A stretch of DNA of 23,637 nucleotides from Alkalibaculum bacchi (GTDB lineage: Bacteria > Bacillota > Clostridia > Eubacteriales > Alkalibacteraceae): NCBI RefSeq assembly GCF_937875145.1, contig NZ_CALNCS010000072.1, positions 1 to 23,637 of the forward strand, written 5' to 3'. How positions within the stretch are numbered: position 1 is the first letter of the stretch; the number at the start of each line of letters is the position of its first letter. Of this stretch, positions 5,996-14,184 are shown one piece after another. The position numbers and the translations under genes are program-made. Under the pieces are notes generated by a model, which saw only the letters and a list, made by a program, of their open reading frames with translations, did not search any database and was not told the origin of the DNA.

Positions 5996-6631
5996 TTAGT
6001 TTTTGCTGATGATTTGCTTTACATATTCTTCGCGCATCTTGCAAACGCCTACCTGATCATTGGTGAGTTCAACTAAATCCTGTTGGATCTTTTCTTCATC
6101 GCTAATGGGGATGTAAGCATGTATGCGGACTTTGTCGGCGTAGATTGCTTCTTCTTCCTTGATTTGATTTTTTGCTAGATAATCTTTGATCTTTCCTAGA
6201 TTCGTATACTCACAGGATATTTCCATCAAGGATGAATACTGCATTTTTACATGAGTAGATTGATTAATACCTAGTGTTGCTGTACCACTATATGCTCGCA
6301 CGAGACCCCCAGCTCCTAATTTAATCCCACCAAAATATCTCGTGACGATAATGAGTATATTCGTCAAACCATTATGTAATATAGATTCTAAAATAGGTTT
6401 TCCTGCAGTACCAGAAGGTTCTCCATCATCATTATGTTTTTGTGTTTCTTTTTCTCTTCCAAGTACATATGCATAGCAATTATGAGTTGCCTTATAGTGT
6501 TCCTTTTGTATGCTCTTTAATATTTCCTCAACTTTTCCTTCATTTTCTACATGAAAACAATTGACGATAAACTGAGACTTCTTAATGATCTCCTCCGCCG
6601 TACAATGTCCTTCAATAGTATAGTAATCCAA
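5996..6631 (-). CDS. yigZ: YigZ/IMPACT family protein
   Basis: A 211-residue protein of the IMPACT (UPF0029) family. The N-terminal domain has the expected blocks: KKSQFI, the ATHNCYAYVLG stretch, DDGEPSGTAGKPIL, and VTRYFGGIKLGAGGLVRAY. A C-terminal ferredoxin-like domain (about residues 140-205) follows. Eukaryotic IMPACT modulates the Gcn2 stress kinase; the bacterial role is unknown. The frame is open upstream to 6712, but that part is GC-rich repeat-like DNA. The family N-terminus (DYYTIEG) fits TTG at 6631, which has AGGTGG 7 nt upstream. It lies downstream of hflX in the same direction, across a 214-nt structured gap, so co-transcription is uncertain. Confidence 0.92.
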   Translation of the reverse strand: MDYYTIEGHCTAEEIIKKSQFIVNCFHVENEGKVEEILKSIQKEHYKATHNCYAYVLGREKETQKHNDDGEPSGTAGKPILESILHNGLTNILIIVTRYFGGIKLGAGGLVRAYSGTATLGINQSTHVKMQYSSLMEISCEYTNLGKIKDYLAKNQIKEEEAIYADKVRIHAYIPISDEEKIQQDLVELTNDQVGVCKMREEYVKQIISKN

Positions 6632-6712
6632 AATATCACCACCTCTTAGTTCTGCCCTAGCTTCCACCCCATCGCGCTGCGCTATGCTTGTGCCCTTGGG
6701 CAGGCTTGGCAT

Positions 6713-6748
6713 GGAGCGTACTAATGCATCTCTTCGTCGCTACGCTCC
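6713..6748. repeat. Inverted repeat in the GC-rich hflX-yigZ gap
   Basis: GGAGCGTA (6713-6720) pairs with TACGCTCC (6741-6748) around a 20-nt loop. An adjacent hairpin, TGCCC/GGGCA, lies at about 6690-6701. The stretch from about 6650 to 6750 is much more GC-rich than its surroundings and encodes nothing recognisable. It looks like a palindromic dispersed repeat rather than a terminator, as no T-run follows. Confidence 0.5.
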
Positions 6749-6808
6749 TTGACAAGCAAAGTACTACTCCATATGTTCTATAAAAGCAGATAGTAAGAAA
6801 AAACACAT

Positions 6809-6848
6809 GCCTCCACTGGCCGCCTATTCGATTTTGCTTACCACCTTA
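6809..6848 (+). repeat. Stop-codon-abutting dispersed repeat, copy 3 (hflX)
   Basis: It contains the hairpin-like GCCTCCACTGGCCGCC (6809-6824) and the terminal module ATTTTGCTTACCACCTTA (6831-6848), 17 of 18 bases identical to copies 1 and 2. The last three bases are the complement of the hflX stop codon. Confidence 0.75.
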
Positions 6849-8624
6849 AAAGTACTTCCTCACCATATGCTCCATCTCTTCCGTATACTGCACTTTTAGC
6901 TTTATAGCCTCTTCTTCATATTTTTCTTCTAGAACCATTCCTTGGTTATGCAATGAAGATATAATGGACATATCCTCGTAAGGTATAGAGATTTCTTTTA
7001 CAAGGCGCTCACCAAAAATCTGCTTTTGGATTAGGCCTATTAATTCTGAAATGCCTATCTCGTATTTTGCGGAGATTATAGCTTTTATACCTCTAATGGT
7101 AGAATATTTCTCTTCAAAGTTTTCACACTTTCTATCAACTTTATTAAAGATATAAATGATTTTTTTGTGCTCTGCTTTTAAAGAGCGAAGAACTTCATCT
7201 ACCAGTTGTATCTGTTTTAAAAAGTTCTCATTAGAGGAATCGATAACGTGGAGCAATAAATCAGACTCTACAACGCCTTCTAATGTAGACTCAAATGCTT
7301 TTACTAAATCATGAGGGAGCTTGTCAATAAAGCCTACTGTATCGGATAAAAGGATCTCTTGATCTGAATCTTTAAATTTTCTAGTCGTAGCGTCAAGAGT
7401 GGCAAATAATTTGTTTTCTGAAAGTACGGTACTATCTGTTAACAAATTAAACAACGTACTTTTTCCAGCATTCGTATAACCTACAAGAGATATAATCGGT
7501 ACTTGATTTTTCTTTCGCTTGCTCTTTTGCTGTTCCCTAATCTTCTTCATAGACTTAATGCGATTTTCCAGAATATTGATTTCTCTGTAAATTGCTCTTC
7601 GATCCGTCTCTAATTTCTTTTCACCAGGACCTCTTGTACCAATACCTCCCCCTGTTCTAGATAGAACAGTACCTAGGCCTAAAAGTCTGGGAAGTCTATA
7701 CCTCAATTGAGCTAGTTCAACCTGTAATTTACCTTCTTTGGTCTTTGCATGCCTTGCAAATATATCTAAAATCAAAGAAGTTCGATCGATAATCTTTACC
7801 CCTAAGTAGGTTTCCATAACCTTTAATTGAATAGAGGATAACTCGTCATTACAGATTACGAGATTCGCTTTGCTATTTTGTATGATAATTCTTAATTCCT
7901 CTAATTTTCCTTTTCCAACATAAAAGGTATTATCTACTTTTTCCTTGTTTTGCACTATCATTGCCACAGTTGTAGCGCCAGCAGTATGGGCCAATTCCTT
8001 TAATTCTTCCATAGAGTGGTCAATTTCTAAAATAATATTATCTTGTCGAATGTTTACACCAATTAAAACAGCTCGCTCTTCTTCTAATGTATCCTCATTG
8101 ACTTTTCCTCGCAAGTGCTTATCAACCTGCTCATTGTACTCTTTAAATTGGAATTCGTTTAAGGTGTCTAGAGAAAGAGGTCCATATTCCTCTACAGCTA
8201 GATTCTCATCTTTTAAGTGAATAAAGCCAATATTAAATAGAACTTGCCCTACAGGGCTTTTTACAATAGCTCCTAAAAGATTAAACTTCATCTCCATTAT
8301 AGAAGATTTATCTGCAGAGGATAAACTTGGATTTCCATTTGGATGAGTGTGAAAACTCCTCAAACCATTTAAACCTCTTTTTCTTCCGAGTTTGCTAATA
8401 TTAGGAAAAGTAGCTCTATTGTGCTCCCCTACACCTATTGCTGCTATCGTATTGCTGTGATCTATGATTACTATAACTTCTTTATTTATTTTTTCGGTAG
8501 TATCAAGTAAAATATTTACTACATGTTCATCGAGAATCATATCTCCTGGTATTTTATAATCTATGAGACTCTCTAATTCATTGAGTATAGACTTTCGAAT
8601 ACCTTCTATATTTCCATTAATCAT
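6846..8624 (-). CDS. hflX: HflX GTPase with an N-terminal JAMM/RadC-like domain
   Basis: HflX binds the large ribosomal subunit and splits stalled or stress-inactivated ribosomes using GTP. The protein has 592 residues, about 170 more than a classical HflX. The HflX part starts near residue 185 (RAVLIGVN) and has the linker domain (FYVGKGKLEEL), the ribosome-interacting RYRLPRLLG and GGIGTRGPGEKKLE stretch, and a G domain with G1 GYTNAGKST (382-390), G3 DTVGF, G4 NKVD and G5 SAK. The extra N-terminal part contains HTHPNGNPSLSSAD (92-105), an exact HxHPx6SxxD JAMM metal site; Glu49 (KEVIVIIDHS) is a candidate fourth residue. I believe long HflX proteins of this kind occur in other clostridia, but the domain's role is not known to me. 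ATG at 8624 has only a weak Shine-Dalgarno. Confidence 0.93.
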   Translation of the reverse strand: MINGNIEGIRKSILNELESLIDYKIPGDMILDEHVVNILLDTTEKINKEVIVIIDHSNTIAAIGVGEHNRATFPNISKLGRKRGLNGLRSFHTHPNGNPSLSSADKSSIMEMKFNLLGAIVKSPVGQVLFNIGFIHLKDENLAVEEYGPLSLDTLNEFQFKEYNEQVDKHLRGKVNEDTLEEERAVLIGVNIRQDNIILEIDHSMEELKELAHTAGATTVAMIVQNKEKVDNTFYVGKGKLEELRIIIQNSKANLVICNDELSSIQLKVMETYLGVKIIDRTSLILDIFARHAKTKEGKLQVELAQLRYRLPRLLGLGTVLSRTGGGIGTRGPGEKKLETDRRAIYREINILENRIKSMKKIREQQKSKRKKNQVPIISLVGYTNAGKSTLFNLLTDSTVLSENKLFATLDATTRKFKDSDQEILLSDTVGFIDKLPHDLVKAFESTLEGVVESDLLLHVIDSSNENFLKQIQLVDEVLRSLKAEHKKIIYIFNKVDRKCENFEEKYSTIRGIKAIISAKYEIGISELIGLIQKQIFGERLVKEISIPYEDMSIISSLHNQGMVLEEKYEEEAIKLKVQYTEEMEHMVRKYF

Positions 8625-8814
8625 TATATCACTCGCTTACTTTTTCATTTTTCTATTAATTTTACCACAAAACAAAAGTTTATTCAGTATACGGTTTCTA
8701 CAAAAGCAAAGAGCTTATATACTAGCTAAGGATCTTATTCTTTACTTTATTGTAAACAAATTTGCATATAAATCATAAATATTTGTAAGAAATCATAATA
8801 ATGTGTGAAAAGGA

Positions 8815-8844
8815 TTGATATTTATGTGAATAAAATATTATAAT
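8815..8844 (+). promoter_or_regulatory. Sigma-A-type promoter for the PBP gene
   Basis: TTGATA (8815-8820), an 18-nt spacer and a perfect TATAAT (8839-8844). It predicts a transcript leader of about 145 nt before the ATG at 8995. The 370-nt region between the divergent hflX and PBP starts also holds the leader structures described separately; the part nearest hflX is AT-rich with no clear promoter for it. Confidence 0.65.
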
Positions 8845-8883
8845 TAAGTTGAATTTAATAGTTCGATTTTTCCTATGATGGAA

Positions 8884-8973
8884 ATCTTAATACTAAGATC
8901 TTATTATTCATCTTAATTATAGACAATCTGGTTCAAAATACATAAAAGATATGGTTGCCTGAACCTATTGTCT
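8884..8973 (+). promoter_or_regulatory. Structured 5' leader of the PBP mRNA
   Basis: Two hairpins can form. A short perfect one, ATCTTA-ATAC-TAAGAT, lies at 8884-8899. A larger one pairs AGACAATCTGGTTCA (8921-8935) with TGAACCTATTGTCT (8960-8973), 13 of 14 bases complementary apart from one bulge, around a 24-nt loop. The 3' arm ends 10 nt before the AGGGGG ribosome-binding site. It does not match a riboswitch class I recognise and has no T-run. It could control translation or be a protein-binding site. Confidence 0.5.
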
Positions 8974-8994
8974 AATCTTAATAGGGGGTTAAGA

Positions 8995-11900
8995 ATGGAA
9001 AACAATAACGAAAATGATGATAAAATCATTATTGAAAGTGATCATTACGATAGACAATACATAAATAATGATTACAACGACGAGAACCAAGACGACTCTT
9101 TGAAAGATGTTAAAGAGCCAGAGATGGAAACAGAACCAGAAATAGAGACAGAACGAGAAATGGAGACAGAGCCAGAAATGAAGGATAATCCAGAAAAAAA
9201 GCCTAAAAAGAAGTTTGGCTTTTATCTTAAATGGTCTTTTATTATCCTATTGATTCTAACGCTTATAAGTGGCATTGTTATGAGCGCTATTGCATTTTCA
9301 TGGATAAATAAAGCTCCAGAATTAGACTTAAGTAATTTTGAATACATCGAACCTACTTCAGTAGTCGATAAAAACGGAGACTTTTATCAGCAATTACAAG
9401 GCAAAGAAAAAAGAGAAATCATCAACATCGATGAGATCCCAGATCATGTTAAATATGCCTTTATTGATATTGAAGACGAACGTTTTTATTCTCACAATGG
9501 CGTAGATTTAAGAGGCTTGACAAGAGCAGGAATCAATGTTGTCGCTACAGGTTCCTTAAGCGGACCAGGTGGTAGTACTATTACCCAACAGCTCATTAAG
9601 CTTACACATCTTAAGCCTGAGAAGAAACTTGAAAGAAAAGTCGTAGAAATCTATCTAGCTATGCAATTAGAGCGAAAATGGACAAAAGACCAGATTTTAC
9701 AAGCTTATTTAAACAAAGTCGGATTTGCAAATGCTTGGGGAGTACAGGCTGCTTCTCAGACTTATTTCCGAAAAGATGTAGGCGAAATAAACTATGCACA
9801 GGCTGCTGTGTTAGCTTCCACCATTAAAAGTCCAACATATTATAAGCCATATGTTGTCGAAGAAGTTGAGGAAGGCATTTATTCAATTAAAAAAGATGAA
9901 GACGGAAAAATTTCTTACAATGAAAAAAATCAAAGCCGTGCCCTCGCAGTAATTGACAAAATGAAAGAACTTGGACACATAAGCAATGAAGAATACGATA
10001 CTGCAAAGACGCAACTAAAAAATAACGATTTAGATTTGCATGAGCCACCAGAATTACAGATTTATTCTTACTTTACGGATGAGCTTTATATTCAAATCGT
10101 AAAAGATTTAATGACATCGGATCAATTTAGCTTTGCATCAGAGCAAGAAGCCGAAAATTATCTATTAAATTCAGGCTTAACGGTACACTCAACCATAGAC
10201 CCAAGTGTTCAGAAAGTACTTGATGAACAATTTGCCAATGACAAATTGTTTCCAGCTCAATCATGGGCAGCAAAAGAAGCATCAAAGGCCATGTCTAAAG
10301 TATTAGAAAAAGAAGTAAACTATATGCCCCAAGGCGCAATGACCATTATCGACAACGCAAACGGTTCTGTAGCGGGAATGGTCGGAGGAAGAAGTAAAGA
10401 TGAGAGTAGATCTTTAAATAGAGCTACTAAAAAATATCAAGTGGGTTCTGCAACGAAACCCCTTACCGTTTATGCACCAGGGATAGAGACAAAAGCGTTT
10501 ACACTAGGCACAACGTATGATGATGTACCTTTAAGCCTAAAGAATGGAACCTGGAAACCTGGAAACTCTGGTGGTAGCTACGAAGGCATGTTAACTGTTA
10601 GAGAAGGTCTTAGAAAATCTAAGAATATGGTTGCCATTCAAGCTTGGTACGATTTGGGATTGGAAAACTCTATTAAATACGGTGAGCTTCTCGGTCTTGA
10701 ATTTGAAGATAGTGATAAGGATGTCGCTCCACTAAGTTTAGGCGGATATACAACAGGTCAGAGTACTCTAGCTATGGCCTCTGCATTTTCAACTTTTCCA
10801 AATAAAGGCACAAGAACAGAACCAGCTATGTACACAAAAATTGTGGATAGAGATGGGAATATCATTTTAGAAAATAAACTAGAAAAGATTAGAGTCTTTT
10901 CTGAAGAAACAGCATACTTGATTACAGACGTTTTAAAAGGCGTAGTAAGAGGTGGCTCTACCAATATCTCGATACCTAATATGGATATTGCTGGTAAAAC
11001 AGGAACTACTAATGATCAAAAGGATGCCTATTTCGCAGGGTATTCGCCATATTATACAGCAGCTGTATGGTATGGTTATGACCAATACAATGTCAAGGCT
11101 GGAGGGAGAACATATCAACTTAATATAGGTAAATACGGCGGAGAGCAAACTGCCAGCCCTTCTGCAATGTGGAAATCCGTTATGCAAAAGATTCATTCAG
11201 AGCTTAAATCTAAAAGCCTTCCGGGTAGACCGGGAGGCATTGTATCTGCAAGTATAGACCGAGTTTCTGGTAAATTGCCTACAGAGTTAAGTTCAAGAGA
11301 TCCTAGGGGTTCTACGGTAATCAGCGAAATGTTTCTCTCAGGAACGGTTCCTACTTCTAGAGATGATTTTCATATTGAACAAAGGATTGACACATCAACA
11401 GGTATGATGGCTACAGAATTTTGTCCTGATGAATCAATAGAAACAACCGTAAGAATATTAAAACCTAATAACCGATTCCCAAAAGGTGTAAGACCGTTAC
11501 ACGCTAACTATGTGGCAAGTCGAGAAAAAGGTGTACTAGCTATTAATACAAGTACTCTTTGCAATATTCACAATGCTACCAGTCCAGTAGGCGTGCAGTT
11601 TATGTTAAATGATGCACCTATTGACACCTTAAGCTTAGACATAGGTCAAAGCATAACCGTTGAGGTAATTGGTTATACCATCAACAGCGAAGTAGTTCAA
11701 ACTGTAGAAAATTTAACTGTTACATCGAGTAGCCCAAATGTTACAGTTAAGTCAAATGGAAACAATACTTTTGTAGTAACCGGAATAAATGGAGGAAGTG
11801 CTAATCTTGTAGCTACCGTAACCTATAAAGGTGTTGAGAAAGATATCTCTTATACTGACACCGTTATAGTCACTGTAAATACACCTTCAACACCTCTTGA

Positions 11901-12000
11901 AGGTGAAACACCGCTTACAAATGAAACACCTCCTACAGACGAAACACCTCCTACAGACGAAACACCTCCTACAGATGAAACACCGCCAGCGGCGAACTAG
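8995..12000 (+). CDS. Class A penicillin-binding protein (PBP1A family) with Ig-like and Pro/Thr-rich tail
   Basis: A bifunctional peptidoglycan synthase: a GT51 glycosyltransferase polymerises lipid II and a transpeptidase crosslinks it outside the membrane. The protein has 1001 residues. An acidic cytoplasmic tail with EPEMETE-type repeats is followed by a transmembrane helix (about 77-103), GT51 with EDERFYSHNG (catalytic Glu near 160) and GGSTITQQLIK, then the transpeptidase with SATK (Ser485), SKN (542-544) and KTGT (668-671). After this come a bacterial Ig-like domain (about 880-960, SSSPNVTVKSNG and GGSANLVATV) and a tail of ETPPTD repeats. The frame extends nine codons upstream, but ATG at 8995 has AGGGGG 6 nt upstream. 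Longer than the usual 800-900 residues, because of both tails. Single-gene transcript with a strong terminator. Confidence 0.96.
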   Translation: MENNNENDDKIIIESDHYDRQYINNDYNDENQDDSLKDVKEPEMETEPEIETEREMETEPEMKDNPEKKPKKKFGFYLKWSFIILLILTLISGIVMSAIAFSWINKAPELDLSNFEYIEPTSVVDKNGDFYQQLQGKEKREIINIDEIPDHVKYAFIDIEDERFYSHNGVDLRGLTRAGINVVATGSLSGPGGSTITQQLIKLTHLKPEKKLERKVVEIYLAMQLERKWTKDQILQAYLNKVGFANAWGVQAASQTYFRKDVGEINYAQAAVLASTIKSPTYYKPYVVEEVEEGIYSIKKDEDGKISYNEKNQSRALAVIDKMKELGHISNEEYDTAKTQLKNNDLDLHEPPELQIYSYFTDELYIQIVKDLMTSDQFSFASEQEAENYLLNSGLTVHSTIDPSVQKVLDEQFANDKLFPAQSWAAKEASKAMSKVLEKEVNYMPQGAMTIIDNANGSVAGMVGGRSKDESRSLNRATKKYQVGSATKPLTVYAPGIETKAFTLGTTYDDVPLSLKNGTWKPGNSGGSYEGMLTVREGLRKSKNMVAIQAWYDLGLENSIKYGELLGLEFEDSDKDVAPLSLGGYTTGQSTLAMASAFSTFPNKGTRTEPAMYTKIVDRDGNIILENKLEKIRVFSEETAYLITDVLKGVVRGGSTNISIPNMDIAGKTGTTNDQKDAYFAGYSPYYTAAVWYGYDQYNVKAGGRTYQLNIGKYGGEQTASPSAMWKSVMQKIHSELKSKSLPGRPGGIVSASIDRVSGKLPTELSSRDPRGSTVISEMFLSGTVPTSRDDFHIEQRIDTSTGMMATEFCPDESIETTVRILKPNNRFPKGVRPLHANYVASREKGVLAINTSTLCNIHNATSPVGVQFMLNDAPIDTLSLDIGQSITVEVIGYTINSEVVQTVENLTVTSSSPNVTVKSNGNNTFVVTGINGGSANLVATVTYKGVEKDISYTDTVIVTVNTPSTPLEGETPLTNETPPTDETPPTDETPPTDETPPAAN
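11905..11988 (+). repeat. 18-bp coding tandem repeat in the PBP tail
   Basis: About 4.7 copies of GAAACACCTCCTACAGAC, encoding ETPPTD. Units 2 and 3 (11923-11958) are identical, unit 4 has one change, and the outer units have diverged more. The number of whole units can change without shifting the frame, so tail length may vary between strains. Confidence 0.92.
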
Positions 12001-12038
12001 TTGGCTTTTACACATTTGTTTTTTCTGTCTAACCAATG

Positions 12039-12078
12039 AAAAAAGAGTAGACTTTATTAAAAAAGTCTACTCTTTTTT
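12039..12078. terminator. Bidirectional terminator between the PBP gene and spoVAE
   Basis: A perfect 17-bp stem (12039-12055 with 12062-12078; core GAGTAGAC / GTCTACTC) has a 6-nt loop and runs of six A and six T at its ends. It can terminate both convergent transcripts. The remaining 106 nt to the spoVAE stop hold nothing I recognise. Confidence 0.9.
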
Positions 12079-12184
12079 ATTGCAAGAAATTTCTCATTGT
12101 TAACCAATGCATACAGTTACTATGAATGACTTAAAAGATTTTACATAGAGCTTACAACGTAGAACTAATGCGCAAAGGCGTATT

Positions 12185-12544
12185 TCATCTCTTCGTCTTT
12201 GAATTTCCTAATATAGCTGCTATATATCCAAATAATACCACGGCAGCTACACCTGCTGATGTGGCACTTATTCCTCCTGTAAAGGCTCCAATAAACCCGT
12301 CTTTGTCCACTGCTTCCATAGCTCCTTTCGCTAGAGAGTAGCCAAATCCCATAATGGGAACCGTTGCGCCGGATTGGCCTACTTCTACAATCTTAGGATA
12401 AATTCCAATACCAGTTAAAATAGCTCCTGTAACTACATATAGCACCAAAATATGGGCTGGCAATAATTTAGTTGTATCTTGAATAATTTGTCCTATGACA
12501 CAAATAATTCCCCCAACCACAAAAACCCAAAAATAATCAGCCAC
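12185..12544 (-). CDS. spoVAE: Stage V sporulation protein AE
   Basis: A 119-residue integral membrane protein of the SpoVAC/SpoVAE family, part of the membrane channel that moves calcium dipicolinate into the forespore and releases it at germination. It has several hydrophobic helices and the family stretches CVIGQIIQDTTKLLPAHIL and GATVPIMGFGYSLAKGAMEA. It is related to SpoVAC in the same operon. The start is GTG at 12544, behind AGGGGGTG, with the spoVAD stop 6 nt upstream. It is the last gene of a three-gene cluster; spoVAB and spoVAF-type genes are absent, as is common in clostridia, where C-D-E is the usual minimal set. Confidence 0.95.
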   Translation of the reverse strand: MADYFWVFVVGGIICVIGQIIQDTTKLLPAHILVLYVVTGAILTGIGIYPKIVEVGQSGATVPIMGFGYSLAKGAMEAVDKDGFIGAFTGGISATSAGVAAVVLFGYIAAILGNSKTKR

Positions 12545-12550
12545 TACCCT

Positions 12551-13573
12551 TCACCCCCTACCCAATTGGGGTTCATTTTCAATAGTAACAGCATGAGCAA
12601 TACATGGGATACTATCCCCTTGCAATGTTGTTGTTGGGGATAGTAATGCCCCTGTAGGCACGAATAAAACCCTGTTTAATTCTTTGTTTCGTAATTTTTT
12701 GTATATATAGCCTGAAAACACTACAGCGGAACAACCTGCCCCACTTCCTCTAGCATGAGTATCTTGTTCTTCACTAAAAATTTCTACGCCGCAATCTGTA
12801 TAAATATTGCTCACGTTAAAACCTTCTCGTGATAGTAAATCCATTGAAATCTCTTTGCCTATCGTTCCTAAATCTCCTGTTATAATGAGGTCATAATCTT
12901 TTGGCTCAAAACCTGTATCATTAAAATGAGCTATAATGGTCTCTACAGCTGCAGGTGCCATTGCCGTTCCCATATTATCAGCTTCTTTCACGCCATAATC
13001 CTGAACAATACCTGTCGTAATATGAGTAATGTAAGGTGACTTTTGTTGATTAGATATGACTACAGCACCTGATCCTGTTACCGTCCATTGGGCAGTCATT
13101 TTTCTTTGAATCCCTGACTCTAATGGTGAGCGATACTGGCGTTCAGCACTGCTAAAATGGCTAGAAGAACTAACTATAACATTCTTTGCAAATTGCCCTG
13201 AAACGAGACAAGCTGCTAATTGCATTCCTTCGGAGAATGTAGCACATGCATTGTACAATCCAAAAAATGGAATTGCAATTTTTTGTGCTGTAAAACTGGT
13301 ACTTATAATTTGATTGAGCAAATCTCCCCCAAGATAATAATCAATATCCGTAGCCTGTAGTTTTTCCTTTTGAAGCAAGGTTTGAATAGCTGTATAGCAA
13401 ATACATTCCTCTGCCTTTTCGTAAGATGTTTCACCACAAGTATCATCGGTTTCCACTTTATCAAAATATATTTTCAAAGGTCCTTCTGCTTCCTTAGGTC
13501 CTACAATAGAAGCTGTATTTGAAATAGATGGTGGATTTGGAAAGCGTATAGTTTGTCGTCCAATTTTATGCAT
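12551..13573 (-). CDS. spoVAD: Stage V sporulation protein AD (dipicolinic-acid-binding)
   Basis: A 340-residue soluble protein with a thiolase-like fold that binds dipicolinic acid on the outer face of the inner spore membrane. Family hallmarks are visible: HKIGRQTIRFPNPPSI at the start, ACATFSEGMQLAA near the thiolase nucleophile position, DLIITGDLGTIGKEISMDLL, and HARGSGAGCSA. Several in-frame starts lie close together (13582, 13579, 13573). ATG at 13573 is preferred because AGGTG stands 6 nt upstream and the length then matches Bacillus SpoVAD (338). The spoVAC stop lies inside the ribosome-binding region, so the two genes are tightly coupled. Confidence 0.96.
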   Translation of the reverse strand: MHKIGRQTIRFPNPPSISNTASIVGPKEAEGPLKIYFDKVETDDTCGETSYEKAEECICYTAIQTLLQKEKLQATDIDYYLGGDLLNQIISTSFTAQKIAIPFFGLYNACATFSEGMQLAACLVSGQFAKNVIVSSSSHFSSAERQYRSPLESGIQRKMTAQWTVTGSGAVVISNQQKSPYITHITTGIVQDYGVKEADNMGTAMAPAAVETIIAHFNDTGFEPKDYDLIITGDLGTIGKEISMDLLSREGFNVSNIYTDCGVEIFSEEQDTHARGSGAGCSAVVFSGYIYKKLRNKELNRVLFVPTGALLSPTTTLQGDSIPCIAHAVTIENEPQLGRG

Positions 13574-13583
13574 TATCATCACC

Positions 13584-14030
13584 TCATTTCATAAAATAGT
13601 AAAGCAGTCCTATTATTACTGATGTAATGGTCCCATATACCAACACTGGACCTGCTAGTGAAAACATCTTCGAACCTACACCTAAGATATATCCTTCTTT
13701 TTTAAATTCAATAGCTGGTGCTACTACAGAATTTGCAAATCCTGTTATAGGTATGGCGGATCCTGCTCCTGCATATTTTCCGATATTATCGTAAATTCCT
13801 AAAGTCGTTAAAAATGCACCTATAAAAATCAAAGTCATGCTTTGCATTCCTCCAGCGATTTTGTCACTTACGTCAAATGTGTTAAGATAAAAATCTTTTA
13901 TTAATTGACCTAGAACGCAAATACCACCGCCCCACAAAAAAGCATTGAAACAATTTTTAAGAGTAGTCTGTTTTGGTTGTTTGTCTTTCACATAATCTTG
14001 ATAATCTTTAGGCGTCTTAATTGTCTTCAT
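13584..14030 (-). CDS. spoVAC: Stage V sporulation protein AC
   Basis: A 148-residue membrane protein, first gene of spoVACDE. SpoVAC is the pore-like, mechanosensitive component of the dipicolinate channel in Bacillus. Conserved stretches include FLWGGGICVLGQLIKDFY, GAGSAIPITGFANSVVAPAIEFKKEG and GVGSKMFSLAGPVLVYG, with about four hydrophobic helices. The frame can start five codons earlier (14045), but those codons contain the AGGAGG Shine-Dalgarno, which stands 6 nt before ATG 14030, so the later start is right. It has a candidate sigma-G promoter upstream and is cut off from sigF by a terminator. Confidence 0.95.
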   Translation of the reverse strand: MKTIKTPKDYQDYVKDKQPKQTTLKNCFNAFLWGGGICVLGQLIKDFYLNTFDVSDKIAGGMQSMTLIFIGAFLTTLGIYDNIGKYAGAGSAIPITGFANSVVAPAIEFKKEGYILGVGSKMFSLAGPVLVYGTITSVIIGLLYYFMK

Positions 14031-14089
14031 GTAAATCCTCCTCATTTCATCAGTTTTTTATAGTACTGATGATGGATGTCAATTAATAT

Positions 14090-14119
14090 TATTATGAGCA
14101 GTTGTTGATGAATCTATTA
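14090..14119 (-). promoter_or_regulatory. Candidate sigma-G promoter for spoVACDE
   Basis: On the minus strand TAATA (14115-14119) and CATAATA (14090-14096) are separated by 18 nt. The -10 matches the Bacillus sigma-G pattern CATWHTA exactly and the -35 matches GHATR at four of five positions. The spoVA operon is a known sigma-G target in Bacillus. It predicts a leader of about 50 nt. Confidence 0.5.
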
Positions 14120-14184
14120 AAAAATTTTGAAAATAAAGTAGTGAATAGTCAACAAAACAAGTGGTGATACCTAAACGTAAAGAC

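Noticed and set aside
6632..6712. N-terminal extension of YigZ
   Set aside because: GC-rich repeat-like DNA with no family similarity; TTG 6631 has a Shine-Dalgarno and fits the usual N-terminus.
8845..8994. Known riboswitch or T-box in the PBP leader
   Set aside because: No T-box motif, no c-di-GMP, SAM or other conserved riboswitch core that I recognise, and no terminator hairpin.
10933..11196. Minus-strand frame inside the PBP gene
   Set aside because: Opposite-strand shadow of a clear coding sequence with intact transpeptidase motifs; the same applies to frames opposite queA, ruvB, hflX, thiI and mutS2.
11897..12103. Frame overlapping the PBP tail and terminator
   Set aside because: Product of the 18-bp repeat read in another frame; it passes through the terminator.
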